DNA of 11,564 nucleotides from JBCDBY01 sp039182715 (GCA_039182715.1 JBCDBY010000132.1:1-11564), one strand, 5' to 3'. Positions 1-6,136 are shown, numbered from the stretch's first letter. The notes: a model not told the origin generated them from the letters alone. Numbers and translations are program-made.

Positions 1-1
1 C

Positions 2-442
2 GACGCGGAGCGCCTCGTGCTGCCCGGCGTCGGCACGTTCGGCGCCGCGATGGAAGCGGTCGACGCCGATGCGCTGCGTCGGCGCAACGAGCGCGATGCG
101 CCGACCCGCGCCGTCAGCGTGGGAATCCAGATTAAAGCGCGCGGCAGCGAGGAGAGCCCCCGCGTGCCCGGGCACGGCGTGCTGCCCTGCGAGGTCACCC
201 GCTTCCCGAGGGACGTGCGCGTGCCGCAAATGGGCTGGAACCGCGTCGCGTACGCGTTCGCCTACTTCGCCAACTCGTTCCGGTTCACCGAAGCGCCGGC
301 GGGCTGGGAGGCGCAGTGGTCCGACCACGGCGGCCCGTTCGTCGCCTCGCTCCGGCGTGGACGCGTCTGGGGCTGCCAGTTCCACCCCGAGCTCTCGGGG
401 CGGTACGGCGCCCGCCTGCTGGAGGAGTGGCTCGCATGCTGA
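2..442 (+). CDS. hisH: Imidazole glycerol phosphate synthase glutaminase subunit HisH, 5' end outside window, nucleophile Cys replaced by Ser
   Basis: HisH normally hydrolyses glutamine and channels ammonia to HisF. The frame is open from base 2 to the TGA at 440-442 and gives 146 visible residues; about 40-50 N-terminal residues lie off the edge. The oxyanion-strand motif LPGVGTFG (bases 17-40), the VPQMGWN motif, YFANSF and the catalytic His-Glu in QFHPE (codons 383-385 and 389-391) are present. The nucleophile elbow, usually G-[IV]-C-[LV]-G-M-Q, reads A-V-S-V-G-I-Q, so the Cys is a Ser (AGC at 116-118). No other Cys sits in a suitable context. The residue after HPE is Leu rather than the Lys known from Thermotoga HisH to pair with HisF Asp98. 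The segment between MGWN and YFANSF is about six residues shorter than in Thermotoga HisH. Identity is secure from the motifs and from hisF overlapping its end by 7 bases; glutaminase activity is doubtful. Confidence 0.9.
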   Translation, partial: DAERLVLPGVGTFGAAMEAVDADALRRRNERDAPTRAVSVGIQIKARGSEESPRVPGHGVLPCEVTRFPRDVRVPQMGWNRVAYAFAYFANSFRFTEAPAGWEAQWSDHGGPFVASLRRGRVWGCQFHPELSGRYGARLLEEWLAC

Positions 443-1179
443 CCGCACGCATCATTCCCTGCCTCGACGTGCGTGACGGGCGCATCGTCAAGGGCGTGCA
501 GTTCCAGGGTCTGCGGGACGCGGGCGACCCCGTCGCCCGGGCCGCGCTCTACCAGGAGCAGGGCGCCGACGAAATCGTCGTGCTCGACGTGGCGGCCACG
601 CCCGACCGGCGCGCGCACCAGCGCGATACGATCCGGGCGCTGCGTCGGGTGCTCTCCATCCCGATGACCGTCGGAGGCGGCGTGCGCGGCATCGATGATG
701 CGGAGGCGCTGCTCGAAGCGGGCGCCGACAAGGTCGCGATCAACACCGCGGCCGTCGCCGATCCCGACATCGTCGACCAGCTGGTCGCCCGCTTCGGCGC
801 GCAGTGCATCGTGCTTGCGATCGATGCGGCGCGCCGCACCGACGGCTGGGAGGTGCTCGTCTGTTCGGGGCGCGAGCGCACCGGCCGCGACGCCGTAACC
901 TGGGCGGGCGCGACGCCGGCCGGCGAGATCCTGCTGACCAGCTTCGACCGCGACGGAACGCAGGAGGGCTACGACACCGACCTGCTGCGAGCGGTGCGGG
1001 CGAACACCAGCGTGCCGCTCGTCGCCTCCGGTGGCGCCGGTTCGATCGACCACCTGGCGAGCGGCCTCGCGGCCGGCGCCGACGCCGTTCTGCTCGCATC
1101 GCTGCTGCACGACGGACAGACCGATATCCAGACCATCAAGCGCGCGCTGCGCGATCAGGGAGTGGAGGTACGACGATGA
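436..1179 (+). CDS. hisF: Imidazole glycerol phosphate synthase cyclase subunit HisF
   Basis: HisF converts PRFAR plus ammonia to imidazole glycerol phosphate and AICAR (step 5 of histidine synthesis). The product is a 247-residue (beta/alpha)8 barrel of normal length. The ATG at 436 is chosen because RIIPCLDVRDGRIVKG then starts at residue 5 as in the family and because GGAGGAG at 421-427 lies 8 bases upstream. Catalytic Asp11 and Asp130 (LAIDAARRTDGW) are present. The ammonia-gate residues described in Thermotoga HisF map to Arg5, Glu46, Lys99 and Glu164, and the interface residue Asp98 is also kept. The LTSFDRDGTQEGYD and ASGGAGS phosphate-binding segments are intact. The gene overlaps hisH by 7 bases and hisA by 4. 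Everything points to a working cyclase, which contrasts with the altered HisH. Confidence 0.97.
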   Translation: MLTARIIPCLDVRDGRIVKGVQFQGLRDAGDPVARAALYQEQGADEIVVLDVAATPDRRAHQRDTIRALRRVLSIPMTVGGGVRGIDDAEALLEAGADKVAINTAAVADPDIVDQLVARFGAQCIVLAIDAARRTDGWEVLVCSGRERTGRDAVTWAGATPAGEILLTSFDRDGTQEGYDTDLLRAVRANTSVPLVASGGAGSIDHLASGLAAGADAVLLASLLHDGQTDIQTIKRALRDQGVEVRR

Positions 1180-2384
1180 TCATTCCGAGCATCGACATCA
1201 TGGACGGCCAGGCCGTGCAGTTAATCGGCGGCAAACAACGCGCGCTCGAAGCGGGCGATCCGCGCGCCCTGGCGGAGCGTTTCCGGCTGGCGGGCGAGAT
1301 CGCCGTGATCGATCTCGACGCGGCCATGGGCCGCGGCGACAACACGGCGCTGATCCGCGAGCTGGTGCAGATGGCGCCCTGTCGCGTCGGCGGCGGCATT
1401 CGCAGCGTGGCCGATGCCGAGGCGTGGCTCGACGCCGGTGCGCGCAAGGTCATTCTCGGCACCGCCGCGCGGCCGGAGATCCTGCGCAACCTGCCGCGCG
1501 ACCGCGTCATCGCGGCGCTCGACGCCGAGCACGGCGAGATCGTCGTCGAGGGCTGGCGCACGCGCACCGGCCGCCGCGTGCCGGAACGGATCGAGGAGCT
1601 GTGCGAATGGTGCAGCGGGTTTCTAGTCACCTTCGTCGAGCGCGAGGGGCGTCTGGGCGGCATCGATCTGGAGCAGGTGCGTGCGCTCGCGCGAGACGTG
1701 TCGATCACGGCGGCCGGCGGCATCGCCTCGACGGGGGAGATTGCCGCGCTCGACGCGATGGGCGCCGACGCGCAGGTCGGCATGGCGCTCTACACCGGCG
1801 TCTTCGATCTCGCCGACGGGTTCGCCGCGCCGCTCGAGGGCGACGGCCCCTGGCCGACGGTCGTCCAGGACGAGAGCGGCGTCGCGCTGGGACTGGTGTG
1901 GTCGAATCGGGAGAGTCTGAAGCGTGCCTTCACGATGCAGCGCGGCGTCTACTGGTCGCGCAAGCGCGGACTCTGGATCAAAGGAGAGACATCCGGCGCG
2001 ACGCAGGAGCTTCTTGCCGTCGACCTCGACTGCGACCGCGACGCGCTGCGCTTCACCGTTCGTCAGAAAGGTCGCGGTTTCTGTCACCGCGCGACGCGCA
2101 CCTGCTGGGGCGAAGACCGCGGTCTCGGCCGTCTCGCGCGGCGGCTGACGGAGCCCCGCACGGAGGGGTCCTACACCCAGCGTCTGCTCGACGACCCCGC
2201 ACTCCTGCGCGCCAAGCTGGTCGAGGAAGCCAACGAGTTGGCCGCGGCGGATTCGCGCGAAGAGGTCATTCACGAAACGGCGGACGTGCTTTACTTCGCG
2301 CTCGTCGCCATGACGCGCGGCGGCGTGACGCTCGACGAGGTCGAGCGTGCGCTGGTCCGACGCGAGGGAAGGAGGCGGTCATGA
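1176..2384 (+). CDS. hisA-hisIE: HisA-HisI-HisE fusion: ProFAR isomerase / PR-AMP cyclohydrolase / PR-ATP pyrophosphatase
   Basis: One uninterrupted frame of 402 residues holds three histidine enzymes. Residues 1-220 are HisA: IPSIDIMDGQAVQL with Asp7, VGGGIRS, ALDAEHG with Asp116, and AAGGIAS. Residues 223-312 are HisI: WSRKRGLWIKGETSG (260-274), the DLDCD metal site (Cys286) and the Cys303/Cys310 pair in FCHRATRTC. Residues about 317-397 are HisE: GSYTQRLL, KLVEEANEL (347-355) and HETADVLYF with Asp370. All signature residues I can check are present, so each domain may be active. It would carry out steps 2 (HisE), 3 (HisI) and 4 (HisA), in reverse order along the chain. The start ATG at 1176 overlaps the hisF stop (ATGA) and has GGAGG at 1164-1168. 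HisIE fusions are common; HisA joined to HisIE is one I do not know as a standard arrangement. The linker at 215-225 is very short. Confidence 0.95.
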   Translation: MIIPSIDIMDGQAVQLIGGKQRALEAGDPRALAERFRLAGEIAVIDLDAAMGRGDNTALIRELVQMAPCRVGGGIRSVADAEAWLDAGARKVILGTAARPEILRNLPRDRVIAALDAEHGEIVVEGWRTRTGRRVPERIEELCEWCSGFLVTFVEREGRLGGIDLEQVRALARDVSITAAGGIASTGEIAALDAMGADAQVGMALYTGVFDLADGFAAPLEGDGPWPTVVQDESGVALGLVWSNRESLKRAFTMQRGVYWSRKRGLWIKGETSGATQELLAVDLDCDRDALRFTVRQKGRGFCHRATRTCWGEDRGLGRLARRLTEPRTEGSYTQRLLDDPALLRAKLVEEANELAAADSREEVIHETADVLYFALVAMTRGGVTLDEVERALVRREGRRRS

Positions 2385-3538
2385 TCGAGGAGATCGTGCG
2401 CTCGGTCCGCGAGCAGGGAGAGCCGGCGCTTCGGCGCTGGTCGGAGCAGTTCGGCGACCTCGAGCCGGACGCGCCGCTGGTGCGCGACCGGGAGGAACTC
2501 GAGCGCGCGCGCCGGGCGCTGCCGGAGGAGGATCGCGCGCTGCTCGAACGGGTGGCGCAGCGCATCGAGCGGTTCGCGCGCGCGCAGCGGGATTCGCTCC
2601 GACCCATCGACATGGCGGTGCCCGGCGGCCGCGCGGGACACGAGGTCGTGCCGATCGAGCGCGCGGGCTGCTACGCGCCGGGCGGCCGCTACCCGCTGCC
2701 CTCCTCGGTACTCATGACCGCGGTAACCGCGCGGGTCGCCGGCGTGCGGTCGATCTGGGTGGCGTCGCCGAAGCCGTCGCCCGTCACGCTGGCAGCGGCG
2801 GCGATCGCCGGCGTCGACGGCGTGCTGGCGGTCGGCGGCGCGCAGGCGATCGCGGCGATGGCCTACGGCGTCGGGATGCCGCGTCGCGACATCATCGTCG
2901 GCCCGGGCAACCGCTACGTGACCGCCGCCAAGCAGCTGGTGTCGGCCGATGTCGCCATCGACATGCCGGCCGGCCCGTCCGAGCTCGTCGTGCTCGCCGA
3001 CGCGTCCGCCGATCCGCGCCGCGTCGCCGCGGACCTGCTGGCGCAGGCGGAGCACGACCCCGAAGCGCGGCCGATCCTGCTCACGGAGAGCGCGGAGCTG
3101 ATCGGACGCGTGGAAGCGGAGCTGACCGCCCAGCTCGCGACCCTGCCCACCGCAACCGTCGCGCGCGCGGCACTGGCGAACGGTCGACTCGAGCGGGTCG
3201 AGGACGAACGCGAGCTGGTGGCGCGGTGCAACGAGATCGCGCCGGAACACCTCGCGATCCACCGGCGGCGCACACCATCCGGACTGTTGCACTACGGCAC
3301 CCGATTCGAGGGCGAGAACGCCGCCGAGGTGTTCGGGGACTACGGCGCTGGCCCCAACCACGTCCTGCCCACCGGCGGCCGCGCCCGCATGACCGGCGGT
3401 CTCAGCGTGCTGACCTTCCTGCGCGTCCGCACGTGGATGCGCGGCGAGGAACGCGACCCGGACCTCATCCGCGATACGGCGCGGCTCGCCCGCCTCGAAG
3501 GACTCGAAGCGCATGCGCGGGCGGCGGAGATGCGCTAA
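2381..3538 (+). CDS. hisD: Histidinol dehydrogenase
   Basis: HisD oxidises L-histidinol to L-histidine in two NAD+-dependent steps (the last steps of the pathway). The product has 385 residues, against about 430 in E. coli, and the shortening is at the N-terminus: catalytic Glu289-His290 (EIAPEH) correspond to E. coli 326-327, a shift of 37. The zinc ligands map to Gln222, His225, Asp320 and His378, and the general-base region to Glu373. GCYAPGG, GPGNRYVTAAKQLV, MPAGPSEL and GAGPNHVLPTGG are all intact. The ATG at 2381 overlaps the preceding stop as ATGA and has AAGGAGG at 2369-2375 five bases upstream. No upstream start codon in this frame is supported, so the short N-terminus looks real. 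It is the last gene of this his transcription unit. Confidence 0.97.
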   Translation: MIEEIVRSVREQGEPALRRWSEQFGDLEPDAPLVRDREELERARRALPEEDRALLERVAQRIERFARAQRDSLRPIDMAVPGGRAGHEVVPIERAGCYAPGGRYPLPSSVLMTAVTARVAGVRSIWVASPKPSPVTLAAAAIAGVDGVLAVGGAQAIAAMAYGVGMPRRDIIVGPGNRYVTAAKQLVSADVAIDMPAGPSELVVLADASADPRRVAADLLAQAEHDPEARPILLTESAELIGRVEAELTAQLATLPTATVARAALANGRLERVEDERELVARCNEIAPEHLAIHRRRTPSGLLHYGTRFEGENAAEVFGDYGAGPNHVLPTGGRARMTGGLSVLTFLRVRTWMRGEERDPDLIRDTARLARLEGLEAHARAAEMR

Positions 3539-3539
3539 C

Positions 3540-3571
3540 GGGCGCGCACGCCCTCAACGGCGTGCGGGCCC
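3540..3571. terminator. GC-rich hairpin between convergent hisD and an unknown gene
   Basis: Bases 3540-3552 and 3559-3571 form a 13-position stem with 12 Watson-Crick pairs (one G-G mismatch at 3544/3567) around the six-base loop CTCAAC. It starts 2 bases after the hisD stop. No T-tract follows on either strand, so it is not a classical intrinsic terminator. It may still end transcription from both sides, or protect the 3' end of the his mRNA. The stop codon of the opposite-strand gene (TCA at 3554-3556) lies inside the loop. Confidence 0.6.
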
Positions 3572-3985
3572 CCACTGGTCCGGATGGCGGCGACTCATGC
3601 GATCTCGATCGAGGCGCTCGATCCGCGGACGCGCGGTCGCTTCGAATGTGCGCCCAAGATCTGTCTCGACGCGCGCGCGAAGACCGAACACCTGGTCAAG
3701 ATCCATCCAGACATCGAGCCGCGCGGACGCGATCCACGCGTCGGGAATGCCATAGCGTTCAGACTGCTCCTGAAATCGCAGTAACGCGATGCGTCCGAGT
3801 GCAGCCTCGGCGGTGCGGACCATCTCCGTCCCGGGATCGGAGAGCAAGTCGATGTGGAGCGTCATCGACTGCATGCGATCGACCAGATAGCCGTACACGA
3901 GGTACCCGTCGTAGTCCGAGTAGCGACTGCACATTGTCGACAGGAAGGAGTGCAAGACTCCTCGAAGCTCGCGCCGGCGCGGCAT
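3554..3985 (-). CDS. Conserved-looking protein of unknown function, 143 residues
   Basis: I cannot name this protein. The N-terminal block, MPRRRELRGVLHSFLST followed by SRYSDYDGYLVYGYLV (residues 20-35), resembles a family of uncharacterised bacterial proteins that I recall having a similar RRREL start and an S-R-x-x-D-x-DGY core. This is memory, not a search. It has no signal peptide and no membrane helix. The C-terminus is rich in Arg and Asp. It is read in the same direction as the LysR gene, starting 9 bases beyond that gene's stop, so the two are probably co-transcribed. No clear Shine-Dalgarno site at the usual distance is visible; GCGAGG directly abuts the ATG. Its base composition looks slightly less GC-rich than its neighbours. 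Its stop codon sits in the loop of the hairpin at 3540-3571. Confidence 0.75.
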   Translation of the reverse strand: MPRRRELRGVLHSFLSTMCSRYSDYDGYLVYGYLVDRMQSMTLHIDLLSDPGTEMVRTAEAALGRIALLRFQEQSERYGIPDAWIASARLDVWMDLDQVFGLRARVETDLGRTFEATARPRIERLDRDRMSRRHPDQWGPARR

Positions 3986-3994
3986 CCTCGCAGT

Positions 3995-4909
3995 CTACGA
4001 CGACCACGGCGCGCCGCGGGCGAACGCGTCGAGCAGGTAGGCGAGGAAGACGTTGACCTTGGCGGGGACGTGCGTCTGCGCCGGCCGCAGGACCCAGATC
4101 GCGTTGTCGAACGAGCTTGCCGTCGCTTCGAGGTCGGGGAAGAGATCGATCAGGGTGCCGTCGCGCAGTTCGCGGCCGACGATCCAGTCGCCCTGCAGGA
4201 TCACGCCCGCCCCGTCGAGCGCGCACTGCTTGAGCGCGATGGCGTTCGAGGTGGTCAGGGACCCGGAGACGTCCACCTGCGACGAGGCGCCGTCGCGATC
4301 GCGAAAGTGCCAGCGCCGGCCGAAGCCGGGCATGTCGAGCAGGAGGCAATGGTGCTGGGCGAGCTCCTCGGGGGTCGCGGGATGCCCATGCCGCTCGAGA
4401 TAGGCGGGGCTGGCGCAGACGTGCGAACGCATCGGCGCCAGCCGTCGCCCGATGTAGGTGGAGTCGGCGAGCGGGCCGAGGCGGAGCGCCAGATCGATGC
4501 GCTCTTCGACGAGATCGAGGAGCGCGTCGGTGAGACGCAGGTCGACGCGCAGCCCCGGATAGCGCTCCAGGAAAGCGGGGAGCAACGGCACGACGTTCAG
4601 CTGCGCGAACGAGACGGGCGCCAGCACCCGCAGCACGCCCTGCGGGTCGCGTGTGCCGGCGGCGGCATCCTCGGCCGCCTGCTCCAGCTCTTCCACCAGC
4701 GGCTCGATGCGCCGCAGATAGCGCTCCCCCGCATCGGTCGCCGACAGTTGGCGCGTGGTGCGGGTGAACAGGTCGAAGCCGAGTTCCTCCTCGACCGACG
4801 CCACGGCGCGTGACACGGAGCTCGGCGCGAGGTCGCGGTCTCGCGCCACTTCCGCGAACGAACCGCGCCTTGCCACCTCGAGCAGCAGCCGGAGTTGAGC
4901 GACCTCCAT
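3995..4909 (-). CDS. LysR-family transcriptional regulator
   Basis: The product has 304 residues, the usual LysR length. Residues 1-60 form the winged helix-turn-helix (QLRLLLEVARRGSFAEVARD, then SVSRAVASVEEELGFDLFTRTTRQLSATDAGE), and about 90-295 form the periplasmic-binding-protein-like effector domain (LRVLAPVSFAQLNVVPLLPAFLERYP at its start, GAGVILQGDWIV near its end). It most resembles the subgroup that often controls adjacent oxidoreductases. It is divergently placed from the dehydrogenase at 4987, which is the obvious target, and probably represses itself. The ATG at 4907-4909 puts the helix-turn-helix in the normal position; there is no Shine-Dalgarno site upstream, and a GGAGG lies just inside the coding region. 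The inducer is unknown. Confidence 0.93.
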   Translation of the reverse strand: MEVAQLRLLLEVARRGSFAEVARDRDLAPSSVSRAVASVEEELGFDLFTRTTRQLSATDAGERYLRRIEPLVEELEQAAEDAAAGTRDPQGVLRVLAPVSFAQLNVVPLLPAFLERYPGLRVDLRLTDALLDLVEERIDLALRLGPLADSTYIGRRLAPMRSHVCASPAYLERHGHPATPEELAQHHCLLLDMPGFGRRWHFRDRDGASSQVDVSGSLTTSNAIALKQCALDGAGVILQGDWIVGRELRDGTLIDLFPDLEATASSFDNAIWVLRPAQTHVPAKVNVFLAYLLDAFARGAPWSS

Positions 4910-4930
4910 TCATGCATCATACGCACGAAT
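4908..4930. promoter_or_regulatory. Imperfect inverted repeat over the LysR start codon, with CACGAA repeats
   Basis: ATTCATGC (4908-4915) and GCACGAAT (4923-4930) are inverted copies, matching at 7 of 8 positions, separated by 7 bases. The word CACGAA occurs again in direct orientation at 4965-4970 and 4978-4983, flanking the -10 of the oxidoreductase promoter. Repeats of one half-site across a divergent LysR promoter fit operator subsites. Binding is inferred only. Confidence 0.4.
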
Positions 4931-4944
4931 TAGTTGCCGAGCAA
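4916..4944 (-). promoter_or_regulatory. Predicted sigma-70-type promoter of the LysR gene
   Basis: Read on the - strand: TTGCTC (4944-4939) as -35, a 17-base spacer, and TATGAT (4921-4916) as -10, matching consensus at 3 of 6 and 5 of 6. The -10 ends 6 bases before the ATG, so initiation about 7 bases downstream would fall on the start codon itself, giving a leaderless mRNA. Confidence 0.5.
4934..4944. promoter_or_regulatory. Perfect palindrome TTGC-N3-GCAA, candidate LysR recognition site
   Basis: TTGC (4934-4937) and GCAA (4941-4944) are perfect inverted arms with a 3-base centre. It covers the predicted -35 of the LysR gene and ends 5 bases before the -35 of the oxidoreductase. That position would suit autorepression together with activation of the divergent gene, the classic LysR layout. 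The arms are short, so chance remains possible. Confidence 0.4.
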
Positions 4945-4949
4945 ACCTG

Positions 4950-4977
4950 TTGACGCTCATGCCGCACGAAATATGCT
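4950..4977 (+). promoter_or_regulatory. Predicted sigma-70-type promoter of the oxidoreductase gene
   Basis: TTGACG (4950-4955) matches the -35 consensus at 5 of 6 positions, and TATGCT (4972-4977) the -10 at 4 of 6, with a 16-base spacer. Initiation about 7 bases past the -10 (near 4984) leaves only about 3 bases before the ATG at 4987, and no Shine-Dalgarno site is present. The gene is therefore predicted to be leaderless. Confidence 0.55.
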
Positions 4978-4986
4978 CACGAACGT

Positions 4987-5811
4987 ATGTCCAACCCCAC
5001 TCCCGTCACCGTCCTCGGCCTCGGCGCCATGGGCTCCCGCATTGCAAAACGCCTTTCGGAGGCCGGTTTTGCCGTCACGACCTGGAACCGCTCCCCCACG
5101 GCGGAATTACGTGGCACCCGTATAGCCGGGTCGATCGGCGAGGCGGTTTCGGGGGCTCGGTTCGTGCTCGCGATGGTCACGAACGACGACGCGTCCGGCG
5201 CGATCTGGCGCGAAGCGGCGCCTTCGATGGCGGACGGCGCGGTGGCGATCGAGAGCAGCACCGTCACGCCGGGCTGGATCCGGACGCTCGCCATGGAACT
5301 ACCCGTGCCCCTGGTGGAGGCGCCGGTCGTGGGCTCGCGGCCGCAAGCCGACGCCGGTCAGCTCATCGGTCTGACGGCAGGCGACGCGGTCGACGAGTGC
5401 GCCGACGTGCTCGACGCATTCTGCGGCCGGCGCTTCCACATGGGAGCACACGGGCAGGCGGCGATCGCCAAACTGGCGGTCAACACCTTCTTCGCCACGC
5501 AGATCGCGGCGGCAAGCGAGGCGGTCTCCTTCCTGCGCCGCGGCGGCGTGACGGACGAGCAGTGGCTCGACCTGCTGACCAACCTTCCCGTGACGGCGCC
5601 CCCCGTCGCCGGCGCGCTCCAGGGGATCGCGGCGGGACAGTTCGCGCCGATGTTCCCGATCAACTTGGTGGAGAAGGACCTGGGCTACTTCGAGCAGGCC
5701 GTCGAGACTCGGTATCCGGTCGCCGCGGCCACGCGCGAACTCTTCGTTCAGGCACGAAGGGCAGGCTTCGGCGACGAGAACATCCACGGCGTCGCGAAGG
5801 TGTTCGTCTAG
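4987..5811 (+). CDS. NAD(P)-dependent oxidoreductase of the 3-hydroxyisobutyrate dehydrogenase family
   Basis: The 274-residue product belongs to the beta-hydroxyacid dehydrogenase group, which oxidises beta-hydroxyacids or reduces the matching semialdehydes or imines. The N-terminal Rossmann fold carries GLGAMG (11-16). Asn34-Arg35 after the second beta strand is typical of NADP(H)-preferring members. The substrate-binding ESSTVTP (89-95) and EAPVVGSRPQADAGQL segments are present, as is the catalytic Lys162 with Asn166 (KLAVN). Lys230-Asp231 in the helical C-terminal domain are also conserved. Length is slightly under the usual 285-300. The ATG at 4987 is chosen because the Rossmann strand begins at residue 6. 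It is divergent from a LysR gene, its likely regulator. The exact substrate cannot be told; imine reductases and glyoxylate/succinic semialdehyde reductases share this fold. Confidence 0.92.
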   Translation: MSNPTPVTVLGLGAMGSRIAKRLSEAGFAVTTWNRSPTAELRGTRIAGSIGEAVSGARFVLAMVTNDDASGAIWREAAPSMADGAVAIESSTVTPGWIRTLAMELPVPLVEAPVVGSRPQADAGQLIGLTAGDAVDECADVLDAFCGRRFHMGAHGQAAIAKLAVNTFFATQIAAASEAVSFLRRGGVTDEQWLDLLTNLPVTAPPVAGALQGIAAGQFAPMFPINLVEKDLGYFEQAVETRYPVAAATRELFVQARRAGFGDENIHGVAKVFV

Positions 5812-6074
5812 CCGGAGTCCTTACGGCGCGGGCCGAGCGCGCGGAACACCACGACGATCGAACCCGTGATCGCGAGAAGAGTCACGGCGGCGAAGGTGTA
5901 CTCCCCGTCGACCAGTGCGCTCAACAGGAAGATTCCGAAGCCGAGCGAAAACATCACCGCCACGGGCCAAGCCGAGATCCGGGAGAGCTGATGCTGGCGC
6001 GTGTCGTGCGGCATCGCGTCGATCTCCCGCTGCTCTCTCGCTTTCCGTCGCTCGGCTCGACTGCGCCACCCCAT
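5808..6074 (-). CDS. Small two-helix membrane protein of unknown function
   Basis: The 88-residue product has a strongly basic, charged N-terminus (residues 1-32), then two hydrophobic segments at about 35-54 (AWPVAVMFSLGFGIFLLSAL) and 60-78, joined by a short acidic turn (VDGEY), and a basic tail GPRRKD. The positive-inside rule places both ends in the cytoplasm. No homologue is recognised. The hydrophobicity pattern and the lack of any competing gene argue that it is real. Its stop overlaps the convergent oxidoreductase stop in the four bases CTAG (5808-5811). It lies 62 bases downstream of the SGNH gene on the same strand, but a hairpin intervenes. TGAGAA a few bases before the ATG is a weak Shine-Dalgarno match. 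Confidence 0.7.
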   Translation of the reverse strand: MGWRSRAERRKAREQREIDAMPHDTRQHQLSRISAWPVAVMFSLGFGIFLLSALVDGEYTFAAVTLLAITGSIVVVFRALGPRRKDSG

Positions 6075-6109
6075 GGATTCTCAAGGGTACCAGTCACACG
6101 CCTCCCCGC

Positions 6110-6136
6110 GCGCGCACGGTTCGTTGACCGACGCGC
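6110..6136 (-). terminator. Hairpin directly after the SGNH gene stop
   Basis: GCGCG (6110-6114) pairs with CGCGC (6132-6136), and CGGT (6117-6120) with ACCG (6127-6130). A small 2x1 internal loop separates the stems and the loop is TCGTTG. It abuts the stop codon at 6137-6139 on the - strand. No T-tract follows in that direction, so it is at best a weak or factor-assisted terminator, or an attenuator before the small membrane protein gene. Confidence 0.4.

Noticed and set aside
2291..3514. 407-codon open frame antisense to hisD
   Set aside because: Its composition (Arg, Gly, His and Asp rich, no recognisable motif) is that of a high-GC shadow, and hisD is plainly the coding strand.
2347..4056. 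569-codon + strand open frame crossing from hisD past the unknown gene
   Set aside because: It is out of frame with hisD, extremely Arg/Gly rich and crosses the hairpin; a GC-driven artefact.
3759..4913. 384-codon - strand frame overlapping the LysR gene
   Set aside because: It is the +1 shadow of LysR; LysR itself shows helix-turn-helix and effector-domain signatures.
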